This document shows, in pieces, positions 1 through 5,031 of a stretch of 5,364 nt of DNA. The stretch lies in contig CAJOFI010000127.1 of the NCBI GenBank assembly GCA_905233595.1, forward strand, positions 1-5,364, written 5' to 3'. Within the stretch, counting starts at the first letter, position 1. Each line of letters opens with the position of its first letter. Source of the DNA: an uncultured Oscillospiraceae bacterium. GTDB taxonomy: Bacteria > Bacillota > Clostridia > Oscillospirales > Oscillospiraceae. A program made the translations under genes and the position numbers. The notes beneath the pieces were generated by a model that saw only the letters and a list, made by a program, of their open reading frames with translations, made no database searches and was not told where the DNA came from.

Positions 1-81
1 AAGTATTCCTGCACTTTTGCGCCTTGATCCGACGAAAATTTGCTCGGCATCCGCTCTCGCCGGATTTAATCAGCGCTTCCC
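1..81. repeat. Partial interspersed repeat, truncated by window edge
   Basis: This stretch has no credible gene. Its first 12 bases (AAGTATTCCTGC) are the exact reverse complement of 3524-3535 inside the repeat in the transporter operon. Similarity continues at a lower level to about base 51, with shared TTTT, GCCT, CGAAAA and CATC blocks in the same order. It ends near ATTTAATCAGCGCTTCC (64-80), which could be a terminal arm whose partner lies left of the window. I infer a diverged, inverted member of the same interspersed repeat family, lying downstream of nifU. The missing left part prevents defining its ends. Confidence 0.5.
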
Positions 82-118
82 TAACTGTTCAGTCCCCATA
101 AAGGGGACTGAACAGTTA
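82..118. terminator. Long perfect hairpin downstream of nifU, possible transcript end
   Basis: Bases 82-97 and 103-118 are perfect 16-bp inverted repeats around the loop ATAAA, ending in CCCC/GGGG next to the loop. The hairpin sits 33 bases beyond the nifU stop and would form in the nifU transcript. No T-tract follows on either strand, so it is not a canonical intrinsic terminator. It may protect the 3' end, work with Rho, or belong to the adjoining repeat, since its arm shares GAACAGTT with the terminal arm at 3552-3570. Confidence 0.45.
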
Positions 119-150
119 CACAGCCCCTTCTTTCAATACCTGCACGCTTT

Positions 151-588
151 TCAGCAGTGCTCGTGCAGCTCCTCGTCGTCCATCTCGCGGAAGTCCTCGG
201 GATCGTAGGCGATGCCCTTCTTGTCATAGTAGTCCTTGACGGCGGCGCGCACGGCCTGCTCGGCGAGGACGCTGCAGTGGATCTTGTGCGTGGGCAGACC
301 GTCCAGCGCCTCCACCACGGCCTTGTTCGACAGCTCCAGCGCCTCGCCGATGGTCTTGCCCTTGATCATCTCGGTGGCCATGGAGCTCGTGGCGATGGCC
401 GAGCCGCAGCCGAAGGTGTTGAACTTGATGTCGGTGATGGTCTCGTTCTCGTCCACCTTGATATACATGCGCATGATGTCGCCGCACTTGGCGTTGCCCA
501 CCTCGCCGACGCCGTCCGCGTCCTCAATCTGCCCGACGTTGCGCGGGTTGCGGAAATGATCCATTACTTTTTCACTGTATAAAGCCAT
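151..588 (-). CDS. nifU: Fe-S cluster assembly scaffold protein, IscU/NifU N-terminal type
   Basis: This 145-residue cytosolic scaffold receives sulfur from the cysteine desulfurase and iron, assembles a [2Fe-2S] or [4Fe-4S] cluster and passes it to apo-proteins. All family ligands are visible: C35 in NAKCGD with D37, C61 in FGCGSA, and C105 in HKIHCSV preceded by H104. The N-terminal MDHFRNPRNVG block (residues 9-19) is typical. The length fits a stand-alone IscU-like protein; the Nfu and ferredoxin-like domains of full NifU are absent. The first ATG is preferred because GGGAGG lies 8 bases upstream. The acidic C-terminus ends in HEHC, so a fourth cysteine and two histidines sit at the tail, possibly metal-binding (inference). 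It is the last recognised gene of the minus-strand operon, 141 bases after nifS. mnmA/trmU, a common neighbour in Clostridia, is not visible in the remaining 150 bases. Confidence 0.95.
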   Translation of the reverse strand: MALYSEKVMDHFRNPRNVGQIEDADGVGEVGNAKCGDIMRMYIKVDENETITDIKFNTFGCGSAIATSSMATEMIKGKTIGEALELSNKAVVEALDGLPTHKIHCSVLAEQAVRAAVKDYYDKKGIAYDPEDFREMDDEELHEHC

Positions 589-627
589 TGCTGATTCCTC
601 CCAATGAAATGTTTTTACAAAGAAAAT

Positions 628-731
628 AGTGAATGGTGAAGAGTGAAAAGTGAAAAGTTAAGGCGCCGCTTCGCGGTGATTATAATCCGTTCCCCGAAGG
701 GGAATTCACAGTTCACTATTCACTTTTCGTT
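628..731. repeat. Heptanucleotide tracts as inverted arms around two hairpins, nifS-nifU gap
   Basis: The left arm (628-662) is five tandem 7-mers on the plus strand: AGTGAAT, GGTGAAG, AGTGAAA, AGTGAAA, AGTTAAG. The right arm (704-731) is four on the minus strand: AACGAAA, AGTGAAT, AGTGAAC, TGTGAAT. The arms can therefore pair, with about 18 of 21 bases matching in the best block. Two small hairpins lie between them: CGCCGC/GCGGTG with a TTC loop near 664-678, and TTCCCC/GGGGAA at 690-704. The right arm overlaps the nifS stop codon. In the nifS-nifU transcript this would form a branched structure that could affect mRNA stability or the nifS:nifU ratio (inference). Confidence 0.6.
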
Positions 732-1917
732 AAATCAGATGCGGCCGCTGGCCCTTCTGCAGCTCGTCCCAGACGGGGGACATGTTGCGCAGATAGCTGA
801 CCACCTGGGGGACGGTCTCGATGATGTGGTCGATCTCCTCCATGCTGTTGTACTCCCCGATGGACAGCCGCAGGGAGCCGTGCGCGACCTCGTGCGGAAG
901 CCCGATGGACAGCAGCACATGGCTCGGGTCGAGGGAGCCGGAGGTGCAGGCGCTGCCCGAGGAGGCGCAGATGCCTTGATCGTCCAGCATCAGCAGCAGG
1001 CTCTCCCCCTCGATGCCCTCAAAGCACATGTTCACCGTGCCGGGGACGTGGTGCTCGAGGCTGCCGTTGATCTTGCTGTGCGGGATCTTCGACAGCTCGG
1101 TGAAGAGCTTGTCGCGCATGGGGATGATTTTCGCGGTATTCTCTTCCATGTGCTCGCAGCTCTCCCTGAGCGCCGCCGCGAGCGCCACGATGCCCGCCAC
1201 GTTCTCGGTGCCCGCGCGCTTGCCGCGCTCCTGCGCGCCGCCCTCGATGATGTTCGTGAGCACCATCCCGCGCCTTGCGTACAGGACGCCGACGCCCTTC
1301 GGGGCGTGGAACTTGTGCCCGGAGAGGGCGAGCAGGTCGATGTTCATCGCCTTGACGTCGATGGGCATGTGCCCCGCGGCCTGCACGGCGTCGGTGTGGA
1401 AGGGGATGCCGCGCGCGCGGCACAGCGCGCCGATCTCGGCGATGGGCTGCACGGTGCCGATCTCGTTGTTGGCGAACATCACGCTCACGAGCGCGGTGTC
1501 GGGGCGGATGGCGGCCTCTACGTCCTCAAGGCGGATCACGCCGTCGGCGTGGGGATCGAGCAGCGTGACCTCGAAGCCCTCCTTCTCGAGCTTCGCGAGC
1601 GTGTGCAGCACGGCGTGGTGCTCAAACTGCGTGGAGATCAGGTGCTTTTTGCCCTTGCGCGCGCCCGCTCTCGCCGCGGAGACGATGGCCTGGTTGTCGG
1701 CCTCGGAGCCGCCGGAGGTGAAGTAGATCTCGCGCGGCTCGGCGTTGATGCACTTCGCCACGGTCTCGCGCGCCTCCTGCAACGCCTCCGTCGCCTTCTG
1801 CCCGAAGGCGTAGAGGCTCGAGGGGTTGCCGTAATTTTCCGTCAGATAGGGCAGCATGGCGTCCAGCGCAGCCCTGGAAACGCTGGTCGTCGCCGCGTTG
1901 TCGGCATAAACAAACAT
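730..1917 (-). CDS. nifS: Cysteine desulfurase (NifS/IscS family, PLP-dependent)
   Basis: This 395-residue class V aminotransferase-fold enzyme converts cysteine to alanine and passes the sulfur, as a persulfide, to the scaffold encoded next. The features run in order: YADNAATT at the N-terminus (residues 4-11), TSGGSEADN (67-75), PLP-stacking H100 in FEHHAV, ANNEIGT (149-155), D177 and Q180 in HTDAVQ, Schiff-base K202 in [16 protein letters not shown] (235-240), and catalytic C324 in SSGSACTSG. The mobile-loop length and ACTSG context place it in the IscS/NifS group I rather than with SufS. The frame stays open 13 codons further upstream. I chose the inner ATG because AAGGAAGGA precedes it with proper spacing and [11 protein letters not shown] is the normal family start. 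It lies 42 bases after iscR, almost certainly co-transcribed. The long open frames on the opposite strand are GC-driven shadows. Confidence 0.96.
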   Translation of the reverse strand: MFVYADNAATTSVSRAALDAMLPYLTENYGNPSSLYAFGQKATEALQEARETVAKCINAEPREIYFTSGGSEADNQAIVSAARAGARKGKKHLISTQFEHHAVLHTLAKLEKEGFEVTLLDPHADGVIRLEDVEAAIRPDTALVSVMFANNEIGTVQPIAEIGALCRARGIPFHTDAVQAAGHMPIDVKAMNIDLLALSGHKFHAPKGVGVLYARRGMVLTNIIEGGAQERGKRAGTENVAGIVALAAALRESCEHMEENTAKIIPMRDKLFTELSKIPHSKINGSLEHHVPGTVNMCFEGIEGESLLLMLDDQGICASSGSACTSGSLDPSHVLLSIGLPHEVAHGSLRLSIGEYNSMEEIDHIIETVPQVVSYLRNMSPVWDELQKGQRPHLI

Positions 1918-1943
1918 AATACTTCGTCCTTCCTTATTATAAT

Positions 1944-1964
1944 TTTCACTGGCCACTGGTCACT
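1944..1964 (-). repeat. Three tandem heptanucleotides spanning the iscR stop
   Basis: On the minus strand the units read AGTGACC, AGTGGCC, AGTGAAA. The iscR stop TGA (1960-1962) lies inside the first unit. Unlike the other heptad sites in this window, it has no inverted partner nearby. It occupies half of the 42-base iscR-nifS gap, upstream of the nifS ribosome binding site. Confidence 0.5.
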
Positions 1965-2379
1965 TATTCCATTTCTCCCCCAGCAGCAGATCCTCCAGCG
2001 TGATGTCGTCGAGGTAGCTGTTGGTCAGCTCGTCCAGCTCCTTCCACATGGGGAGGGTCATGCAGGCGCTCGCGTGGTCGCACTGGACGACGCCGTCACG
2101 GATGCAGGCCACCGGCGCAAGATTGTCCTCAATCGCGCGCAGGATCTCGCCTACGGTGTAATCCCCGTTCTCCCGGTTGAGGCGGTAGCCGCCCTCCTTA
2201 CCGCGGGTGCTGTCCACCAGCTCCGCCTTTTTCAGGCAGCCCACGATCATCTCCAGATACTTCATCGAAATGCCCTGCCGCTCCGCCACGGTCTTGAGGG
2301 AGACGAAGCCGTCCTCCCGGTGCTGCGCCAGATCCAGCATCACCCGCAGCGCGTAGCGCCCCTTGCTCGTTACGTTCAT
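1960..2379 (-). CDS. iscR: Rrf2 family transcriptional regulator, IscR-type
   Basis: This 139-residue DNA-binding protein probably senses Fe-S cluster supply and controls the operon it leads. The N-terminus (MNVTSKGRYALRVMLDLA) and winged helix-turn-helix (about residues 26-66, including KTVAERQGIS, KYLEMIVGCLKKAELV and the wing RGKEGGYRL) are classic Rrf2. Three cysteines, C92, C100 and C106 (spacing C-x7-C-x5-C), match the cluster-binding loop of IscR-like members; E. coli IscR uses three cysteines and a histidine in the same region, and H102 lies within this loop. The ATG has AGGAGG five bases upstream. It is first in an iscR-nifS-nifU operon and divergent from an ABC importer. The context favours IscR over the related CymR or NsrR, although CymR-like cysteine control is not excluded. 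Its probable operator is listed separately. Confidence 0.92.
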   Translation of the reverse strand: MNVTSKGRYALRVMLDLAQHREDGFVSLKTVAERQGISMKYLEMIVGCLKKAELVDSTRGKEGGYRLNRENGDYTVGEILRAIEDNLAPVACIRDGVVQCDHASACMTLPMWKELDELTNSYLDDITLEDLLLGEKWNK

Positions 2380-2406
2380 GCACGCCTCCTGTTTTGAACT
2401 GCTGCT

Positions 2407-2434
2407 ATATTACTACAATGTTAGTAGGAATTAA
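2407..2434 (-). promoter_or_regulatory. iscR operon promoter with embedded dyad, candidate IscR operator
   Basis: Read on the minus strand, TTAATT (2434-2429) and TAATAT (2412-2407) form a -35/-10 pair with a 16-base spacer, placing the start about 20 bases before the iscR ATG. An inverted repeat, TACTA-N6-TAGTA, occupies 2411-2426, filling most of the spacer and touching the -10. That is where a repressor would block polymerase. The dyad resembles the ACT...AGT half-sites of IscR type 1 sites, with one extra base of spacing. Assignment to IscR is inference. Confidence 0.5.
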
Positions 2435-2459
2435 AGAGGCAATTCGCCGGAAAACGCCA

Positions 2460-2478
2460 CTGTGCAGAATGTGCACAG
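2460..2478. promoter_or_regulatory. 19-bp dyad CTGTGCA-N5-TGCACAG, candidate operator
   Basis: A perfect 7-bp inverted repeat with a 5-base spacer lies between the two divergent promoters, ending 18 bases upstream of the proposed -35 of the importer gene. Its size and symmetry suit a dimeric regulator. The protein that would bind it is unknown. Confidence 0.35.
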
Positions 2479-2496
2479 CAGAACGCAAAATAATGC

Positions 2497-2524
2497 TTGC
2501 TTTATCGCGCTAATGTGTTATCAT
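2497..2524 (+). promoter_or_regulatory. Sigma-A-type promoter for the ABC importer operon
   Basis: TTGCTT (2497-2502) and TATCAT (2519-2524) are separated by 16 bases. The predicted start, near 2531, leaves a leader of about 28 bases, too short for a riboswitch or T-box. The ribosome binding site AAGGAGGT at 2543-2550 follows. Confidence 0.55.
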
Positions 2525-2558
2525 GCTAATGTACTTAAACCCAAGGAGGTTGGAGAGA

Positions 2559-3356
2559 ATGAAAAAGATTTGTGTAATGCTCCTGTGCGCGGCGATGCTG
2601 CTGGCGCTGTGCGCCTGCGGGTCGCAGAAGCAGCAGAGCGCAGAGAGGACGAGCTTTATCATGGGCATCGACCCCGAGTACCCGCCCTTCAGCTATCTGG
2701 GGGACGACGGCAAGTACACGGGCTTTGACGTGGAGGTCTGCCAGGCGGTGTGCGACGCGCTGGGCTGGAAGCTGGAGATCTTCGCGGTCAACTGGGACGA
2801 AAAGCTCGTGCAGCTCGATTCGATGGAGTGCGACTGCGTCTGGTCGGGCATGACGATCCTCGAGAGTATGAAGGAAGCCGGCTATGTGATCTCCGCGCCC
2901 TACTACGACAGCACGCAGGTGCTGGTGGTCAAGGCGGACAGCGGCTACGCGTCCTCGGCCGATCTCGCGGACAAGGTCGTGGCGGTGCAGCTTGGCACCT
3001 CGGGCGAGGCGCTGCTGGGCGGCGAGCTTGCGGAGCTTGCCGGAACCTTTGAGAGCGTCTTGACCTGCGACAGCTTCCTCAAGTGCTTTACCGAGCTCGA
3101 GGGCGGCGCGGTGGACGCGGTGTTCGTCGATCTGCCTGTGGCGGCGAAGTACGCATCCGAGCACGACGTGAGCATCATTGACGAGAACCTCGGCGCCGAG
3201 CAGTACGGCATCGCCTTCCGTTCCGGCGACGGCGAGCTCTGCGCGCAGGTGGACGCGGCGGTGCAGAAGCTGGTCGAGAACGGCACCTACGCCGCCATTG
3301 CCTCCAAGAGCGAATACGCCGACATCGTCAACAATCTGATCTTTCTGAGCAAGTAG
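2559..3356 (+). CDS. ABC transporter substrate-binding lipoprotein, polar amino acid family 3
   Basis: This 265-residue extracytoplasmic receptor probably captures an amino-acid-like solute for the permease and ATPase encoded downstream. It has a lysine-initiated signal peptide and a lipobox with C20 (ALCAC-G), the likely lipidated residue. Family 3 marks are GIDPEYPPFSY (residues 36-46), GFDVEV (55-60), SGMTI (96-100), LGTSGE (145-150), and D191 in VFVDLP, where the ligand amino group is normally held. QYGIAF (215-220) is also typical. The arginine that normally follows GMT and binds the ligand carboxylate is missing; the stretch reads LESMKEAG (101-108). The mature part holds seven further cysteines, many for an exported protein. 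The ATG at 2559 is chosen over an upstream in-frame one at 2523 because AAGGAGGT lies 8 bases before it and the signal peptide starts there. The stop is a tandem TAGTAG. The ligand cannot be assigned. Confidence 0.92.
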   Translation: MKKICVMLLCAAMLLALCACGSQKQQSAERTSFIMGIDPEYPPFSYLGDDGKYTGFDVEVCQAVCDALGWKLEIFAVNWDEKLVQLDSMECDCVWSGMTILESMKEAGYVISAPYYDSTQVLVVKADSGYASSADLADKVVAVQLGTSGEALLGGELAELAGTFESVLTCDSFLKCFTELEGGAVDAVFVDLPVAAKYASEHDVSIIDENLGAEQYGIAFRSGDGELCAQVDAAVQKLVENGTYAAIASKSEYADIVNNLIFLSK

Positions 3357-3396
3357 TAGTTTTCGGTTTTCAGCGTTCAGTTTTTAGGAGGAAATG

Positions 3397-3431
3397 GATA
3401 GGAAACGGCAGATAATATGCCGTTTCCTATC
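3397..3431. other. Perfect 14-bp intercistronic hairpin
   Basis: Bases 3397-3410 and 3418-3431 are exact inverted repeats around the 7-base loop GATAATA. The hairpin begins 40 bases after the binding-protein stop. No T-tract follows on either strand, so full intrinsic termination is unlikely. Because the permease and ATPase lie downstream, a processing or stabilising stem is more plausible. It could keep binding-protein mRNA more abundant than the rest, as is common for binding-protein importers (inference). Confidence 0.6.
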
Positions 3432-3453
3432 TTGCTGCCACCCCTCCTGTCTA

Positions 3454-3570
3454 AGGAACTGTGCAGAAATAAATTGTGCAAAGATGGCGTAGGATTTTTC
3501 GCCTGTAGCGAGGCGGAAAATCGCAGGAATACTTTGTGTATTTCAAGAAAGTTATTTCGGAACAGTTCCT
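3454..3570. repeat. 117-bp palindromic MITE/REP-like element
   Basis: Terminal arms 3454-3472 and 3552-3570 are inverted copies with 16 of 19 matches; the outer ends are AGGAACTGT and ACAGTTCCT. Inside, 3493-3504 and 3511-3522 form a 12-bp stem with one G-T pair around the loop GTAGCG. The segment GCAGGAATACTT (3524-3535) recurs inverted at bases 1-12 of the window. The element is non-coding and sits inside the outer heptad palindrome, with its right end abutting that element's right arm. Confidence 0.6.
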
Positions 3571-3608
3571 AAAAACTGAAAGCTGAAATCTGTAAAAGAG
3601 GTTTTTCT

Positions 3609-4256
3609 ATGTCCTTACTGACCATGATCGTCAAGATGAGCGAGGGGCTGGGCAAGACCTGCGCCATCTTTTTTCTGACGCTGCTGTTCTCCCTGCCCCT
3701 GGGCATGCTGGTGGCGCTGCTGCGCATGAGCAAGTCCAAAATCGTCTCCGCGATCACGCGCGCCGTCATCACCGTCCTGCGCGGTACGCCGCTGATGCTG
3801 CAATTGCTGGCCGTCACCTACGGCCCGTACTACCTCTTCGGCGCGGGCGTCGCGCGCAACAAGCTCATCCCCGTGGTGATCGCCTTCTCCATCAACTACG
3901 CGGCCTACTTCGCGGAGATCTACCGCGGCGGCATCGAGTCGATCCCCGTGGGGCAGTATGAGGCGGCGGAGGTGCTGGGCTACACGAAGGCGCAGACCTT
4001 CCTGCGCATCGTCCTGCCCCAGGTCGTCAAGCGCATCATGCCCAGCATCACCAACGAGGTGGTCACGCTGGTCAAGGATACCTCCATGGCCTTCACCGTC
4101 TCCTACCAGGAGATGTTCACCATCGGCAAGCAGATCGCCAATTCCCAGACCAGCTTTCTGCCCTTCGTGGTTGCGGGCGTGTTCTACTATCTCTTCAACG
4201 CCATCGTGGACTACGTGATGGGGCGCATCGAAAAGCGCCTGGACTACTACCGCTGA
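3609..4256 (+). CDS. Polar amino acid ABC transporter permease (HisM/GlnP type)
   Basis: This 215-residue integral membrane protein probably forms the translocation pore, as a homodimer because only one permease gene is present. About five hydrophobic segments are visible, near residues 15-39, 55-78, 86-104, 150-170 and 183-205. Family hallmarks are [10 protein letters not shown] (57-66), [12 protein letters not shown] (102-113), the cytoplasmic EAA loop EAAEVLGYT (118-126) continuing to LPQV, which docks onto the ATPase, and KDTSM (156-160). The length is normal. The ATG has AGAGG seven bases upstream, a weaker site than those of the flanking genes. It follows the binding-protein gene after a 252-base repeat-filled gap and is separated from the ATPase by only 13 bases. 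The 265-codon open frame on the opposite strand is a shadow. Confidence 0.94.
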   Translation: MSLLTMIVKMSEGLGKTCAIFFLTLLFSLPLGMLVALLRMSKSKIVSAITRAVITVLRGTPLMLQLLAVTYGPYYLFGAGVARNKLIPVVIAFSINYAAYFAEIYRGGIESIPVGQYEAAEVLGYTKAQTFLRIVLPQVVKRIMPSITNEVVTLVKDTSMAFTVSYQEMFTIGKQIANSQTSFLPFVVAGVFYYLFNAIVDYVMGRIEKRLDYYR

Positions 4257-4269
4257 GGAGGAGAAGAAC

Positions 4270-5031
4270 ATGGACGAAAAGAAAAATCCCAGCATCCTCA
4301 GCATTCGGAAGCTGGAAAAGCAGTTCGGCGACAACCGGGTGCTGCGGGACATTTCGCTCTCCGTCGAGCGCGGAAACGTCCTGTCCATCATCGGCCCCTC
4401 CGGTTCCGGCAAATCTACGCTGCTGCGCTGCGCCTCGTTCTTAGAGCGCGCCGACGGCGGCGATATCCTCTACGACGGGCAGTACGCAGTGAAGGAGGGC
4501 GTCTATGCCTCCAAGGCGGAGCTGAACCGTTTTCGCACCCGTTTCGGGCTGGTTTTCCAGAATTTCCAGCTTTTCCCGCACTATTCGGTCATGAAAAACA
4601 TCTGCGAGGCGCCGATCCTCCACGGGGAGGATCGCGCCGCCGTCGAGGCGCGGGCGCTGGAGCTGATCCGGAAGATGGGGCTTTCGGGCAAGGAGAAGGC
4701 CTACCCCTACCAGCTCTCCGGCGGGCAGCAGCAGCGCGTCGCCATCGCGCGGGCGCTGGCGATGAAGCCCGAGATCCTGTACTTTGACGAGCCGACCTCC
4801 GCCCTCGACCCGGAGCTGACCGGCGAGGTGCTCAAGGTCATCCGCCAGCTCGCCGAGGAGAAGATGACCATGGTCGTCGTCACGCACGAGATGCCCTTCG
4901 CCAAGGCGGTCAGCAACCGCGTCATCTTCATGGCGGGCGGCGTGATCGTCGAGCAGGGCGATCCGATTGCGGTGTTTGAAAACCCGCGTGAGGAGCGGAC
5001 GAAGCAGTTTCTGCGGGTGTTCGAGCGGTGA
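4270..5031 (+). CDS. Polar amino acid ABC transporter ATP-binding protein (GlnQ/HisP type)
   Basis: This 253-residue cytoplasmic ATPase powers the importer as a dimer on the permease EAA loops. All nucleotide-binding elements are intact: Walker [10 protein letters not shown] (residues 42-50, K48), Q-loop Q97 in [13 protein letters not shown] signature LSGGQQQR (149-156), Walker B ILYFDEPT (169-176, D173 and catalytic E174), D-loop SALD (177-180) and switch H206 in VTHEM. The family-typical C-terminus [18 protein letters not shown] is present, and no extra regulatory domain follows. The start is fixed by GGAGG in the sequence that overlaps the permease stop (TGAGGAGGAG), so the two genes are probably translationally coupled. 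Its own stop overlaps the next gene's GTG. The exact substrate cannot be read from the ATPase. Confidence 0.95.
   Translation: MDEKKNPSILSIRKLEKQFGDNRVLRDISLSVERGNVLSIIGPSGSGKSTLLRCASFLERADGGDILYDGQYAVKEGVYASKAELNRFRTRFGLVFQNFQLFPHYSVMKNICEAPILHGEDRAAVEARALELIRKMGLSGKEKAYPYQLSGGQQQRVAIARALAMKPEILYFDEPTSALDPELTGEVLKVIRQLAEEKMTMVVVTHEMPFAKAVSNRVIFMAGGVIVEQGDPIAVFENPREERTKQFLRVFER

Larger units (their letters stand above)
3361..3595. repeat. Outer inverted repeat of heptanucleotides framing the gap within the importer operon
   Basis: Bases 3364-3388 and 3568-3592 are inverted copies that match at 22 of 25 positions, each ending in TTTTTAGG or CCTAAAAA toward the centre. Both arms are tandem 7-mers: TTTCGGT, TTTCAGC, GTTCAGT at 3361-3381, and ACTGAAA, GCTGAAA, TCTGTAA at 3575-3595. 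The left arm starts four bases after the binding-protein stop and the right arm ends just before the permease ribosome binding site. The element fills nearly all of the 252-base gap and encloses a hairpin and a second palindromic repeat. No transposase gene is present. Confidence 0.65.

Noticed and set aside
157..582. 141-codon open frame on the plus strand across nifU
   Set aside because: It is the mirror of the conserved scaffold gene, with a repetitive V/L/H/D-rich sequence and no motif.
1918..1956. Upstream start for nifS giving 408 residues
   Set aside because: The extra 13 residues are not part of the family N-terminus, and the ribosome binding site AAGGAAGGA lies within this extension, correctly spaced for the inner ATG.
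643..2397. 584-codon open frame on the plus strand across nifS and iscR
   Set aside because: It is antisense to two clearly recognisable genes, has an arginine/histidine/valine-rich composition typical of a GC-driven shadow frame, and shows no family motif or ribosome binding site.
2525..2558. Riboswitch or T-box leader for the importer
   Set aside because: The predicted leader is only about 28 bases and shows no conserved leader motif.
2535..3164. 209-codon open frame on the minus strand across the binding protein
   Set aside because: It is a shadow of the binding-protein gene, with biased composition and no start signal.
3397..3431. Intrinsic terminator after the binding-protein gene
   Set aside because: The stem is excellent but no T-run follows on either strand, and the operon clearly continues with permease and ATPase. 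It is therefore listed as an intercistronic hairpin.
3361..3595. CRISPR array or transposon with its own gene
   Set aside because: There are no regularly spaced direct repeats with unique spacers, and no open frame resembling a transposase; the structure is inverted rather than direct.
3615..4412. 265-codon open frame on the minus strand across the permease
   Set aside because: It is antisense to the permease and the ATPase start, is rich in D, H, Q and R as expected for a shadow, and crosses two real genes.
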